A DNA stretch of 64,000 bases from assembly GCF_008386695.1 (NCBI RefSeq), contig NZ_VUOC01000003.1:482421-546420 (forward strand), written 5' to 3'. Below the pieces are notes generated by a model, which saw only the letters and a list, made by a program, of their open reading frames with translations, did not search any database and was not told the origin of the DNA. Made by a program: the position numbers and the translations under genes. Positions 22,995 to 32,896 of this stretch are shown here, one piece after another. Within the stretch, counting starts at the first letter, position 1. Every line of letters begins with the position of its first letter. This DNA is from Chitinophaga agrisoli. Lineage in GTDB: Bacteria; Bacteroidota; Bacteroidia; Chitinophagales; Chitinophagaceae.

Positions 22995-25900
22995 TTAAAA
23001 GGTTAGATTAAGCCCTACGTTGTAGATCTTTGTCTGAGGATAATAATCGCCGGCAGCGTTGCTGGCTTCCGGGTCCATGAGTTTAAACTTATCCCAGGTC
23101 AGCAGATTAAACCCGTTTACATATACCCGTAAGCTTTTGATATTACCCATTTTTGTCAGCAGGGAAGCAGGCAGGCTATAGCCTATCTCCAGCGATTTGA
23201 GCCTGATATAATCCGTGCTTCTCAGGAAATAGGTATTGTTGTTGGTGGACCAGTACGTGTCGCCACGGTCAAAGGTGCGGGGACCGGCATAGGTGGCGCC
23301 GCCCAGGGGCGTTTTGCCGGTAGCGTCACCTGGGTCAGGTTTCCAGCGGTTGTTGGCAAAATCAGCCAGGTAGTTGCCAATGTCGCCGGATTCTGTGGCA
23401 ACATATTGTGCATCACCGGCGGAGGCCTGGAAGAAGAGGTTTGCGCTGAACTGTTTCCAGCTCACGCCCAGGTTTAACCCACCTGTCCAGTCAGGCGTAC
23501 CGTTTTTGTTGACGCGTACACGGTCATTGGCATTGATGATACCATCCTGGTTCACGTCTTCAAATATGATGTCGCCGGGTCTTGCGCCGTCCCAATGAGG
23601 ATGAGCGTCTACCTCTTTCTGGTTCTGGAAAATGCCAATCGCGCGGTAGTATAAACCGGTGCTGATCTTATCGCCGGTAGAACGCTGATAAGCAGGCGCG
23701 CCCGGCGGTTCATCCCAGAATACGATCTTAGTGGTGGAATAGCCGGCGTTAAAGGAGATATTGAACGTAAGCTGATCATTGATCTTCGGGGTCCAGGTAA
23801 CAATACCGTCATAACCCCAGCTCCTTACAATACCGAGGTTCTCTTTAGGAAGGGTAAGGCCGGTACTTTGGGGAATGGAGGCATTCCGGGCGATCAATAT
23901 GCCGGTGCGCAACTGGTTCCAGTAATCAACCGTAAAGGTCACCTTGTTCTTTAGTATGGCGCCGTCCAGACCTATGTCAAATTGTTTAGCCCTTTCCCAG
24001 GTCACGTAGGGATTGGCGGTGATAGTGGGGTTAATATTCTGTGCCACCTGGTTGGTGCCAAACACATACCCGCTGCCAAATGCGAAGCCGCTATAGTATT
24101 GCTGCGCTTCCACGAGGGAGCCGGGGTTGGTAATGTCATTACCGGTTTTGCCCCAGGAAGCCCTTATTTTTAATTCATCAAATGCCTTCACATTGTCCTT
24201 GAAGAAGGGTTCTTCTGTAACGCGCCATCCCGCAGAGAATGCCGGGAAAAAGCCAAACCTTTTGTTGGTAGGGAAGAGGTAAGACCCGTCATAGCGGCCT
24301 ACCACCTCAAACAGGTATTTGTTCTTGTAGTTGTAATTGGCCCGGCCAAAGTAGCTCAGCCTGGCGCCCTGGTCTGCAGAGCCATCATTTTTCCAGTCCT
24401 GCTGGCCGCCGGCAAACAGCTCAGAGATGCTGGTGGATATAAAGTGACGGCGGAAGGCGTTAAAGGTATTGTCCTTGAACTTCTGCATTTCCGCACCGGC
24501 CATGATGGCAATGTTATGATCGCCAAAGGTGCGTTTGTAGTTGGCCACCACGTTCTCCAGCAGCTTCTCCTGCTGGTAATAGTTCTGCTGCAGGGAAGGG
24601 TCTGTAGCGCCGGCGGAATAAGGCGTCAGGAATTTGGTAGGATCTTTACTGCCGTTATTGGTATAAGCCTGTTTATCGAAGCTATACAGGATCCAGGGTG
24701 TTTTCCATGTTTTGATCTCCTGAAATTCCTTGTTATAGGACAATAATCCCTGGATGTCAAAGCCCGTAAGACCGGGTATGGTGATATCGAGGGACAGGTT
24801 GCCAGTCATGTAATATTGCTGGTTATGATCAAAACCGGTAAGCCGGCTGCCGGATACTACGGGTTGTACCCCTTCTGCCAGGTCAGGACCGGGCATCCCG
24901 TTCGGGAAATACGCAGGATCGGTAGGCCGGCCACGCATCAGGTAGCGGAACATCTGGGAAGCAGACACGGTAGGAAAGTTGCGGTCTTCCTTACGGCCGC
25001 TGAGGTCCAGGCCCAGTTTGATGTTCTTCGTGATCTGGCCGGTAACATTGCTCCTTACATTAAACTGATTATACCGGGTGGCGCTGCTCTTGTAATAACC
25101 ATCCTGTGTTAAAGCGCCCAGTGACAGGAAATAGGTAAGATTGGAGGAGCCGCCCTGTACGGAGAAGTTGCCGTTTGTTTGCGGGGATAAGGTCTTTAAT
25201 CCTTCCTTATACCAATCCGTATTAGGATACAGCCAGGGATCCCGGTTAGGATCACTGTAAGCTTTAATGGCTTCCGCGGAGAACTGCGGGGTAGTGCCAT
25301 GGTAGATGGCCGCTTCGTTCAGCATGTTCATATAATCCAGCGCGCCAGCCATTTTAGGGATGCGGGTGGGCTTCGCAAAGCCCTGGTTGATGTTCAGGCT
25401 AAACAGGGGTACCTGGTTCTTGAGGCCATGTTTGGTGGTGATCAGGATCACACCGTTAGCGGATTCTGAACCGTAGATGGAGGCAGTAGCATCTTTGAGC
25501 ACACTGATATTTTCAATATCATTCGGGTTAATGCGCTCCAGTATCTCATTAGGCGTGGGCACGCCATCCACCACCACCAGCGGCGCATTGTTATTGAGGC
25601 TATGGTTGCCGCGGATCAAGATGGAGCTGCCATCCGCACCAGGCTCGCCGCTGCCATTTACGGCTATTACGCCAGGCAGCCTGCCCGCCAGTGTATTGGA
25701 AAAGTTATTAACGGGCACCTGCTTCAGCGCTTCTACGGAAACGGTGGAAACGGCGCCGGTTAAGTTTACCTTGGTCTGGGTACCATATCCCACCACCACT
25801 ACTTCATTCAGGCCGCTAAAGGAGTTCTTCAGGCTGGTATTGATAGCAGCCCTTCCGTTTACAGGGATCTCAATAAGGTTATATCCCACATAGGAAAAGA

Positions 25901-26489
25901 TGAGCACTGAGTTAGTTTCCGCATCAATCTGGTAATGCCCGTTTTCATCAGTAACCGTGCCTACAGCGCGGTCTTTTATCTTTACCGTAACGCCTATCAG
26001 GGCATGCCCCAGCGTATCGGAAACGGTGCCGGAAACGCGGATAGGCGCATTGGCCAGGCCGTTATGGGATACGCCCGTATTACGGCTGGCATTGTTGCCT
26101 GCCACGCCAGACAGCGCCTCCTGGGCCCTCCGGGTAAGGAAGATCGTTCTGCCGTCAATAGAATAATCAAAGGGTTGTTCTTTCAGTACCAGGTCCAGGA
26201 AGTCCGTCAGCGGCATATTGTAAACAGAAAGGGATACGGGTTTTGCCTGCTGCATATCGTTCTTGGAAGAGAAAACAACAAAGGCAGTTTGCGTTTCTAT
26301 CGCAGAGAACACCTGCTTCAGGGAAATATCCTTCCCGTACATGGTAATGGACTGAGCCATGCTCGTGGCATGCACCTGGAGGAGAATGGCTGTCATCAGG
26401 AAAATGGTTAGTTTCATAACCAACAAGATTTTTGTTAGGCACAGATGCCCCACCCGGCCCGGCCGGAAGCGGGTAAACTTTTTTTGCAT
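22995..26489 (-). CDS. SusC/RagA TonB-dependent receptor with STN domain (locus 2)
   Basis: A 1164-residue outer-membrane transporter from the ATG at 26489 (MQKKFTRFRPGRVG). In-frame codons to 26576 extend the frame but give unrelated sequence. After the signal segment (MKLTIFLMTAILLQVHATSMAQ) there is an STN domain (ITMYGKDISLKQVFSAIETQ), a carboxypeptidase-regulatory-like domain (VSGTVSDTLGHALIGVTVKI), a plug after EVVVVGYGTQ, and a barrel ending KIYNVGLNLTF. The STN domain signals to the FecR encoded upstream. It differs substantially from the SusC of locus 1 in the plug and barrel, so it probably takes a different ligand. No carbohydrate-active enzyme lies in this operon. Confidence 0.92.
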   Translation of the reverse strand: MQKKFTRFRPGRVGHLCLTKILLVMKLTIFLMTAILLQVHATSMAQSITMYGKDISLKQVFSAIETQTAFVVFSSKNDMQQAKPVSLSVYNMPLTDFLDLVLKEQPFDYSIDGRTIFLTRRAQEALSGVAGNNASRNTGVSHNGLANAPIRVSGTVSDTLGHALIGVTVKIKDRAVGTVTDENGHYQIDAETNSVLIFSYVGYNLIEIPVNGRAAINTSLKNSFSGLNEVVVVGYGTQTKVNLTGAVSTVSVEALKQVPVNNFSNTLAGRLPGVIAVNGSGEPGADGSSILIRGNHSLNNNAPLVVVDGVPTPNEILERINPNDIENISVLKDATASIYGSESANGVILITTKHGLKNQVPLFSLNINQGFAKPTRIPKMAGALDYMNMLNEAAIYHGTTPQFSAEAIKAYSDPNRDPWLYPNTDWYKEGLKTLSPQTNGNFSVQGGSSNLTYFLSLGALTQDGYYKSSATRYNQFNVRSNVTGQITKNIKLGLDLSGRKEDRNFPTVSASQMFRYLMRGRPTDPAYFPNGMPGPDLAEGVQPVVSGSRLTGFDHNQQYYMTGNLSLDITIPGLTGFDIQGLLSYNKEFQEIKTWKTPWILYSFDKQAYTNNGSKDPTKFLTPYSAGATDPSLQQNYYQQEKLLENVVANYKRTFGDHNIAIMAGAEMQKFKDNTFNAFRRHFISTSISELFAGGQQDWKNDGSADQGARLSYFGRANYNYKNKYLFEVVGRYDGSYLFPTNKRFGFFPAFSAGWRVTEEPFFKDNVKAFDELKIRASWGKTGNDITNPGSLVEAQQYYSGFAFGSGYVFGTNQVAQNINPTITANPYVTWERAKQFDIGLDGAILKNKVTFTVDYWNQLRTGILIARNASIPQSTGLTLPKENLGIVRSWGYDGIVTWTPKINDQLTFNISFNAGYSTTKIVFWDEPPGAPAYQRSTGDKISTGLYYRAIGIFQNQKEVDAHPHWDGARPGDIIFEDVNQDGIINANDRVRVNKNGTPDWTGGLNLGVSWKQFSANLFFQASAGDAQYVATESGDIGNYLADFANNRWKPDPGDATGKTPLGGATYAGPRTFDRGDTYWSTNNNTYFLRSTDYIRLKSLEIGYSLPASLLTKMGNIKSLRVYVNGFNLLTWDKFKLMDPEASNAAGDYYPQTKIYNVGLNLTF

Positions 26490-26908
26490 AATTTGTGCAA
26501 GGTTTGGTAGTGAAAAAAGAGAATCAACACTCATTTGAAACCAGCCAAGCCATTCGCCGGAGGTGGGTCCAAGCACTTCCGGTTTTTTGTTGGCAGGTCT
26601 ATAGCTTTAGTATCAATCAGGCGGTTTTTTCCGCGGTGGGGACACGCCCCCGTGAACATTGTACATTGAAAACATTTCGAATTTCCAGTTTACTAAAAAT
26701 GATCTGACTTGTTTATGGTAGGGCACAACAATCCTGCGGGTGCGGTATAGCACCCTGCTGTTGGCCAAATATGTATATAGCAATCTGCGGCCTTTTACCG
26801 GCGGGCAATAGCTTCCCCTGTGGCGCCTTTCGGTCCACCAGCTACAGTTGCTCTCTATGTGCTGTGATTGATTTATTTGTCAGCGCTTACCAGACTACCG
26901 GTAAGGCA
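26490..26908 (-). promoter_or_regulatory. Long leader between fecR and susC of locus 2
   Basis: A 419-bp non-coding stretch before the second susC. Two short GC hairpins are visible, GCGG/CCGC around six T at 26621-26634 and GGGG/CCCC at 26638-26650. No convincing TAnnTTTG promoter or riboswitch was found. It keeps the sequence context TTGC...AATT just before ATGCAAAA that also precedes the first susC. Confidence 0.4.
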
Positions 26909-28105
26909 TTATTTTAGTACGACTAGTTTTCTCCCTTCCTCCAGGCGGAAATGGACGCCCATTCTTTCCAATCCTTTTAATACACCCCTCAGGGAAGTGT
27001 TCCTGCTGATCTTTCCAACGAATTCAATGTCCGGAATGTCCCCCTCATAAGATACTTCGATATCATACCAGCGTGCCAGCTGCCGCATTACTTCGTCCAG
27101 CCCGGCGTTTTCAAAATCAAAAAGGCCGTTCTTCCAGGCCATGGCTTTGATGATATCCGCTTCTTTTATTACCTGGATCTCGCTGGATGGGCGTATCCGC
27201 GCCTGCTGGCCCGGTTTTATCATGACGCCGTTCACCCTGATGCTGCCGTTAAGCAGGGTGGTGTTCAGGCTTTTTTCGTCTTTATATGCATTCACATTAA
27301 AATCAGTGCCCAGTACTTCTACGGCGGCGCGGTCATCTACCTGCACAATGAAAGGCGATTCAGCCATACGGGCTACTTCAAAATAGGCTTCTCCCCTGAT
27401 CTCCACTCTTCGCTCATGGCCGGTAAAGGCGGTAGGATATCGGATGGAGCTGGCGGCATTTAGCCAGATCCGTGTGCCGTCTGACAGCTGTATCTGGAAC
27501 TGTCCGCCCTGCGGCGTATTCAGCGTATTATAGCTGACCGCGGTGGAAACGCCGTTTGCCGCATATAACAACTGCCCGCGCTGTTGGTGTATTACAGCCG
27601 TTCCCTGCGTGATAACGCGGGCGCTGGTACTATCCAGGCTTACGGTAGAACCATTTGCCAGCGTAAGCTGTGCCTTGTTGGTGCCGGGGGCAATATCCGC
27701 CGGTACATGTACTGCCAGCTGCTGCGGCGCTTTTTTGCTGCCGGCCATGTAATAGACCGTGCCCGCTGCTATCAGTGTAACCGCGGCCGCTGCCCAATAC
27801 CAGCGGCGGAAAGCAACTGGTTTTGTGATCGTAGTTTTGTCCTCCGGCAGTTCAGCTGCCATTGGAACCATGGTAGTTCCCTCTTCATCTATCTTATCAA
27901 GTACAGCCTTGCTGATGGCATCCTCCATCTCTGGAAATACCGGTGCGTAAGCGGCATATTCCATGATCTGGGCATCCATGAGCTCATTCAGCTGCTGCTG
28001 GTTGCGGCTGTCCTTTAAAAGCTCCTGCAGCGTGCTCCATTCCTCTGGTGTAATGGAGCCGTTCAGATAACGATCAATATAATATTCAAGCGGCTGAATT
28101 GACAT
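26909..28105 (-). CDS. FecR-family anti-sigma factor of locus 2
   Basis: A 398-residue inner-membrane anti-sigma factor from the ATG at 28105 (MSIQPLEYYIDRYLNG). A TTG at 28123 would add six residues. The cytoplasmic part is residues 1-100, and one membrane segment lies at about 105-122 (WYWAAAAVTLIAAGTVYYM). The FecR domain follows (GGQFQIQLSDGTRIWLNAAS, GEAYFEVARMAESPF), then a C-terminal DUF4974/STN-like domain (LDEVMRQLARWYDIEVSYEG). It pairs with the sigma factor 86 bp upstream and the STN-bearing SusC downstream. It aligns throughout with the FecR of locus 1, so the two signalling sets are paralogous. Confidence 0.9.
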   Translation of the reverse strand: MSIQPLEYYIDRYLNGSITPEEWSTLQELLKDSRNQQQLNELMDAQIMEYAAYAPVFPEMEDAISKAVLDKIDEEGTTMVPMAAELPEDKTTITKPVAFRRWYWAAAAVTLIAAGTVYYMAGSKKAPQQLAVHVPADIAPGTNKAQLTLANGSTVSLDSTSARVITQGTAVIHQQRGQLLYAANGVSTAVSYNTLNTPQGGQFQIQLSDGTRIWLNAASSIRYPTAFTGHERRVEIRGEAYFEVARMAESPFIVQVDDRAAVEVLGTDFNVNAYKDEKSLNTTLLNGSIRVNGVMIKPGQQARIRPSSEIQVIKEADIIKAMAWKNGLFDFENAGLDEVMRQLARWYDIEVSYEGDIPDIEFVGKISRNTSLRGVLKGLERMGVHFRLEEGRKLVVLK

Positions 28106-28191
28106 GACTATAGATATAGACAAGATTTTAAAATGAGAGGAGGGGTCGGATGAGATATTTTTTTATTGATAATGTATTTCTGCATGTATTA

Positions 28192-28761
28192 TCAAGGCAT
28201 CATAGCGGTATCCAGTTCTTCTTTCAGGTGTTCCCGGAGAAATTGGAGGGATTCGGTCATATGCTCTTTAACAGTACTTTTGGCAATATTGAGCCTTTGA
28301 GCGATCTCTTCATAGGTAAGGCCTTCAAAACGGTTGAGTTTAAATATTTCTTTCCTGCGTGGGGGTAACTGGTCAATGGCTTTGGATAGTGTATTTGCCA
28401 GTTCTTCGTATTCCAGTTTAGATGCGGGGGCGGCTAGCAAACTAACGATGGCGTCTGTAGGAGGACCATCAGTTTTTAATAATTTTTCTTTCAATGTGTT
28501 GGCGGCCGTATTTCTTAAGGCCACATACAGATAACCGGGAAAGTTAGCGATCCCACCCAGCCGTTTGCGGTGATGCCATATTTTAAGAAATACATCCTGA
28601 GCCAGCTCCTGCGCCACACATGGGTCTTTCACATACCTAAGCAGGTACCCATATACCATAGATGAATAATGACCCATTAAACGGGCAAAAGCCCTCGTGT
28701 CATCATCGGCTATACGCAGCAGCAGCTCTTTTTCATTGTAGGACGGATTGTCAGCCAACAT
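28192..28761 (-). CDS. ECF sigma factor of SusCD locus 2
   Basis: A 189-residue ECF sigma factor from the ATG at 28761; a TTG at 28785 is the alternative. Region 2 spans AFARLMGHYSSMVYGYLLR to AQELAQDVFLKIWHHRKRL. Region 4 has the helix-turn-helix LTYEEIAQRLNIAKSTVKEH. It opens with a YNEKELLLRIADDD segment very like that of the locus 1 factor (YNEKELLIRIAEGD). It should be controlled by the FecR just downstream and drive the susCD genes of this locus (inference from gene order). Confidence 0.88.
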   Translation of the reverse strand: MLADNPSYNEKELLLRIADDDTRAFARLMGHYSSMVYGYLLRYVKDPCVAQELAQDVFLKIWHHRKRLGGIANFPGYLYVALRNTAANTLKEKLLKTDGPPTDAIVSLLAAPASKLEYEELANTLSKAIDQLPPRRKEIFKLNRFEGLTYEEIAQRLNIAKSTVKEHMTESLQFLREHLKEELDTAMMP

Positions 28762-28953
28762 TGATATGGGTTTATTGTCTACCAATTTGCAAGCTAGAGC
28801 AAAATTTTATTTAGCGCCAATAAGCGTAAAATAATTAACCGTTAAATAACCTGCTGGTTTTATGGCCAGGTCAGGACCATAATTTACGACAATATGCGAA
28901 AATTATATCAATGTGCGGAAACCCGACTGTTCCCAGCGCTTAGCTGGCTGATA

Positions 28954-30327
28954 TCAAAGTCCCGCGGCAACCGCTGCGTGTGGATAAGGGAATTGAAGTT
29001 GCTGCTGCTTTCTTTTGGTCATATCAATGGGATAATTTCCCTTCATCTGTTTTAAACAATAAAATGCATTCATGAACAGGGATAGATAGAAGGCGCCACG
29101 CCTCAGCTTAAAAAAACTCCTGGCAATCCTGATGAAGGATTTTCCAAAAGAAAAAGCATCCTTCCACAATGTTCTATGAGCACGGAGCAATTCATCCGGC
29201 GTAAGATTATTGGGTTTAAAGGCAACATTGTACCCGTTATAAAAGCTCCAGTCCCGGTCTGTTAAGATCCTGCCCTGGTTAGCCAGGCTCCTGTGGATAG
29301 GCGTTCCCTTGAAAGGCGTCATGATACTTAAAAAGGGGACATCCACACCAATTTCCATCAACCTGTCTGCCATTTCTTCTACGCTTTCCTTTGTATCATG
29401 ATCAAAACCTGATATAAACCCGGCCATTACCGCTATACCTTTTTTATGTACGGCCGCTATCGATTTTTTATAGTTACTTATTTTATTCTGCCGTTTGTTG
29501 GCGTCTGCCAGGGAATCAGTGCCAAAGGACTCAATGCCAAAGAATACGCCAATACATCCGGATTCCTTCATCAGTTGCAACAACTCCTCATCTTTGGCAA
29601 TATCCATGCTGGCCTGGGTAAGCCACCACACATTCAGGGCTTTCAGTTTTGTCAGCAGCTCTTTGATGTATTTCCTGTTTATTGTCAGGTTATCATCCCA
29701 GAACCACACCACTTTTCTTTGCCACCAGTGTTTAAAATTGTTATAAGAAGCATCTCTGATCACATCTTCTACCGGGCGTAATCTAAAGCCAGGGTTCAGG
29801 GTTGGTACGGTACAAAAAGAACAGGAGAACGGACAGCCCCTGGTAGCCTGGATAACTTTTTTAACAAAGAACTTATCTGGCAACAGATCGAACCTGGGGG
29901 TGGGAATATCTTTGAGGTCTGTAGGCTCGCCTTTATATACCGGCGCCAGTTTGCCATTTGAATAGTCTGTGAGCAGCCGCGTCCAGACAGACTCTGCCTC
30001 TCCCGTTACAATGGCGTCAAAATAGGTTAATGATTCTTCTACATTATAGGTAACATGTGGCCCGCCTGCAATAACTGTTTTGCCCCGCTGCCGGAATTCC
30101 CTGGCCAGGTCGAAAGCTGCCGGCGCAAAGCCGCTGAAGAAAGAAATAGCGATCAGGTCAGCATCGCTGTTAAAGTCAATGGGCTCTACCTGTTGATGGA
30201 TCACCCTTACGGTATGCTCCCGGGGAGTCAGCGCCGCCAGGTGAATGCCGGTAATGGGGGGTACAAAGTCCTTCTCATGGCCAAATTCATAGCGCTGCAG
30301 GTAGGCAATGATAATGTCGATTTTCAT
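28954..30327 (-). CDS. B12-binding radical SAM protein
   Basis: A 457-residue radical SAM enzyme with an N-terminal cobalamin-binding-like domain (residues 1-130; [28 protein letters not shown]-type segment and [12 protein letters not shown]). The iron-sulphur binding motif CxxxCxxC is C165-PFS-C169-SF-C172, in a sequence starting ATRGCPFSC. The central barrel includes [18 protein letters not shown] and [17 protein letters not shown]. The C-terminal 100 residues are mostly helical, as in the HpnP/DUF4070-related group. ATG at 30327; a TTG three codons upstream is less likely. Members methylate or rearrange hydrophobic substrates, but the substrate here is unknown. No neighbour in the window suggests a pathway. 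A cobalamin-binding-type protein is encoded 6 kb away. Confidence 0.82.
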   Translation of the reverse strand: MKIDIIIAYLQRYEFGHEKDFVPPITGIHLAALTPREHTVRVIHQQVEPIDFNSDADLIAISFFSGFAPAAFDLAREFRQRGKTVIAGGPHVTYNVEESLTYFDAIVTGEAESVWTRLLTDYSNGKLAPVYKGEPTDLKDIPTPRFDLLPDKFFVKKVIQATRGCPFSCSFCTVPTLNPGFRLRPVEDVIRDASYNNFKHWWQRKVVWFWDDNLTINRKYIKELLTKLKALNVWWLTQASMDIAKDEELLQLMKESGCIGVFFGIESFGTDSLADANKRQNKISNYKKSIAAVHKKGIAVMAGFISGFDHDTKESVEEMADRLMEIGVDVPFLSIMTPFKGTPIHRSLANQGRILTDRDWSFYNGYNVAFKPNNLTPDELLRAHRTLWKDAFSFGKSFIRIARSFFKLRRGAFYLSLFMNAFYCLKQMKGNYPIDMTKRKQQQLQFPYPHAAVAAGL

Positions 30328-30505
30328 ATGACGCAATTACCGCTGTGAGTAAATAGTTAGTACACCACAAATATACGATTTACTTTGAAACACAAAGTAC
30401 TTTTATTTATGGGTGTTTTTCTGTTCCCGGTCTTTTTATAAAAGGAGAGTGTTAATGAAGAAGATGGTGACAGCGATCTTTATGTGCGTGCTGATGGTAT
30501 GGGTG

Positions 30506-31303
30506 TTAATGCGCGAGTGCAGGCGTAACGATCTTTTTTACATGGCTTTCATCCGTAAGCCCAAACTCAGCGGCAATTTCCTTTAAGCTGTATAAACCGC
30601 TCGCGATCCGCTGGTTGATCAATACCCTGCGGTAGTCCCGGATATAATCCCGTAGCGTAACGCCGGCATTCCTTTTAAAATAGGGCCCTATATAATCTGC
30701 TGTGGTGTTAAAGTTAGCAGCAATAGCGGAGGCCCTCAGTTTTTCCGGCGTATAAATGTATTTGTGCAGATAACAGAATACAGCCTGCATATCCCGGCTT
30801 CTGTTTTCAACGGGTCTTAATTCCGGCATGTTCCGTTGTAAAACACCCGCCAGGGTTAATAATTGCAGCCATATCAGCTGCTCATTATGGGTGATATTAT
30901 TCTTTAGAGAAATAAGCACATTAAAAAGCTGGTCTACGGTATGCTGATCTTCCGGCTCCAGGTTAAAACCCCCGGCATGTGTTTCCCGGCTTTTTATCAG
31001 GTATTCCAGTTTCTGCAGGCTGTCACTGGCGCCATTAAGCTGCTTATATAGATAAGGATCGTTGAATTTCAGGTAAACAAACCGGGTTAAGGTCTTTATT
31101 TCAAAATAATGGCCGTCTTCCGGCCCTAACAGGAACACGTTACCCGCACGATAAGGATGGGACACCTGGTTAACAACATGTGCGCCCTTGCCCTTTTTTA
31201 TATAGATGAGCTCATAATGGTTATGGTTGTGCACCGGATGATGCCATTCGGCCACTTCAAAATCAGACACTGCTAAAGGCTGGTATTGGCGATAGCGTTC
31301 CAT
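30506..31303 (-). CDS. AraC-family transcriptional regulator
   Basis: A 265-residue regulator from the ATG at 31303. The N-terminal cupin-like domain (HPVHNHNHYELIYIKKGKG) is the ligand-sensing part. The C-terminal AraC DNA-binding domain has two helix-turn-helix units (LRASAIAANFNTTADYIG and LKEIAAEFGLTDESHVKK). It is divergent from the reductase gene at 31415 with only 111 bp between the starts, so it probably regulates that gene and itself. The C-terminus is slightly short and degenerate after VKKIVTPALAH, where the second HTH motif is usually followed by a longer tail. Confidence 0.85.
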   Translation of the reverse strand: MERYRQYQPLAVSDFEVAEWHHPVHNHNHYELIYIKKGKGAHVVNQVSHPYRAGNVFLLGPEDGHYFEIKTLTRFVYLKFNDPYLYKQLNGASDSLQKLEYLIKSRETHAGGFNLEPEDQHTVDQLFNVLISLKNNITHNEQLIWLQLLTLAGVLQRNMPELRPVENRSRDMQAVFCYLHKYIYTPEKLRASAIAANFNTTADYIGPYFKRNAGVTLRDYIRDYRRVLINQRIASGLYSLKEIAAEFGLTDESHVKKIVTPALAH

Positions 31304-31414
31304 ATAGGAAAGGTACAAAATAGTGTTAGATTTTTACCAACCGCCGCGCCATATTCTTTCCACCTTTGTGCTGCAATTGAGCTAATAACTATCAATTAAA
31401 TCATACCATTTCTA

Positions 31415-32473
31415 ATGAATACGTCTAAAAATACGGCGCTGATCGTTGGCGCCAATGGGGTCATCGGTACTAATCTGTTAGATCACCTGTCATCGCTTGA
31501 TAACTGGGATATCATAGGGCTGTCCAGGAAGGGAGGAGAAAACAAGCCCGGCGTTACTCATATTTCGGTTGACTTGCTGGACAAGGAAAGTAGTAAAAAG
31601 CAGTTATCGCATTTACAGCAGGTAACACATATCTTTTACTCCGCCTACCAGGACCGTCCTACCTGGGCGGAGCTGGTGGCCCCCAACCTGGCTATACTGG
31701 TAAACGTGGTAGAGGCAATAGAGCCTGTAGCCAGCGGCTTACAACATATTAGCCTAATGCAGGGTTACAAAGTGTATGGCGCGCATCTGGGGCCTTTTAA
31801 AACACCAGCAAGGGAAAGCGATGCAGGCCATATGCCACCGGAGTTCAATGTAGATCAGCAACAGTTCCTGGAGCAGCGTCAACAGGGGAAAAGTTGGACC
31901 TGGTCCGCTATCCGTCCGTCTGTCGTTGGCGGCACTGCGTTGGGCAATCCCATGAACCTGGCCTTACTGATCGCGGTATATGCTTCCATCTCAAAAGAAC
32001 TGAATATACCATTGCGATTCCCTGGCAAACCGGGCGCTTACGACAAGCTCATGGAAATGACCGATGCCGGCTTACTGGCAAAAGCAACGGTATGGGCCGC
32101 TACGGATACCGGTTGTGCTAACCAGGCATTTAATATCACCAACGGTGATCTATTCCGCTGGAATGACCTGTGGCCAAAAATTGCCCGGTATTTTGACCTG
32201 GAGACTGCCTCGCCGCTGCATATGCAACTGCAAACCGTTATGGCAGACAAGGCTGCTTTATGGCAGGCTATGCAGGAAAAGTACGGGCTTGATAAACATA
32301 ACTATGATCAGCTTAATAACTGGGGATTTGGCGATTTTGTTTTTTCCTGGGATTATGACTTCTTTGCAGATGGCACAAAAGCCAGGCGTATGGGCTTTCA
32401 TGAGTTTATAGATACGGAAGAGATGTTCTACAGTTTATTTGATGAACTACGCGCGAAAAAGGTGATCCCTTAA
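31415..32473 (+). CDS. SDR reductase related to the PRISE group
   Basis: A 352-residue NAD(P)-binding reductase of the short-chain dehydrogenase superfamily. The Rossmann motif is IVGANGVIGTN (Gly12-x-x-Gly15-x-x-Gly18). The general layout, including LMQGYKVYGAHLGPF, WTWSAIRPSVVGGTALGNPM and NLALLIAVYASISKE, matches the PRISE family (progesterone 5-beta-reductase/iridoid synthase-like enzymes). In that family a catalytic Tyr lies in an NFYYxxED motif. Here the corresponding place reads EFNVDQQQF, so that Tyr is not present in the expected position, though the Lys of the GxKxYG motif is. Function is probably a ketone or enone reductase, but the missing Tyr leaves this open. Divergent AraC gene upstream. 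Confidence 0.78.
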   Translation: MNTSKNTALIVGANGVIGTNLLDHLSSLDNWDIIGLSRKGGENKPGVTHISVDLLDKESSKKQLSHLQQVTHIFYSAYQDRPTWAELVAPNLAILVNVVEAIEPVASGLQHISLMQGYKVYGAHLGPFKTPARESDAGHMPPEFNVDQQQFLEQRQQGKSWTWSAIRPSVVGGTALGNPMNLALLIAVYASISKELNIPLRFPGKPGAYDKLMEMTDAGLLAKATVWAATDTGCANQAFNITNGDLFRWNDLWPKIARYFDLETASPLHMQLQTVMADKAALWQAMQEKYGLDKHNYDQLNNWGFGDFVFSWDYDFFADGTKARRMGFHEFIDTEEMFYSLFDELRAKKVIP

Positions 32474-32516
32474 GCGGCTTGCCATACTTTATTGAAATGC
32501 TATAACTTTAAATTTC

Positions 32517-32524
32517 TATTTTTG
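32517..32524 (+). promoter_or_regulatory. -7-type element before the HopJ-like gene
   Basis: TATTTTTG matches TAnnTTTG and lies 18 bp before the ATG at 32543; a TTG at 32492-32494 is 22 nt upstream. The leader would be very short. Confidence 0.4.
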
Positions 32525-32542
32525 GTTATAATAATATTCCGG

Positions 32543-32884
32543 ATGAAAGCGCAATTAGCCAGTTTGATCAAGAATTTAAAAGACAATTCAATCACGTTTA
32601 AAGAAGTGCTTGAATTTATAGACGCTCACTACCAACATCAGCCAACAGCGTTTAAAAATGGCGAGGCGTACAATGAAGCCACTCAGAACCAGGGTAGCGC
32701 CAGGGTTTTTGCCTTTGCCCAATTAAATGACCTGAGCAAGGAAGACACCCTCTTTTTATTTGCAGAACATTATCAATCGGTCTTAAGCAATCCGGGCGGA
32801 ACAGATCATCAAAACATCCGGCAGTTTATAATGCATGGCTGGCCCGGAATAGTTTTTGAAGGGCAGGCGTTGCTGGAGAAATAA
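32543..32884 (+). CDS. HopJ-family protein
   Basis: A 113-residue small soluble protein from the ATG at 32543 (MKAQLASLIKNLKDNSI). It matches the HopJ type III effector-like family, widespread in bacteria that lack a type III system. Typical segments are TFKEVLEFIDAHYQHQPTAF, GSARVFAFAQLNDLSKED and YQSVLSNPGGTDHQNIRQF. Upstream codons to 32492 are in frame but give hydrophobic sequence not seen in the family. It lies between two NAD(P)-binding reductase genes, with 69 and 12 bp gaps. The biochemical role is unknown. Confidence 0.8.
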   Translation: MKAQLASLIKNLKDNSITFKEVLEFIDAHYQHQPTAFKNGEAYNEATQNQGSARVFAFAQLNDLSKEDTLFLFAEHYQSVLSNPGGTDHQNIRQFIMHGWPGIVFEGQALLEK

Positions 32885-32896
32885 GACGTTTACTAA

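Noticed and set aside
28105-28123. TTG-initiated longer form of the second FecR
   Set aside because: The extra six residues are not conserved and an ATG lies at the position where the paralogous protein starts.
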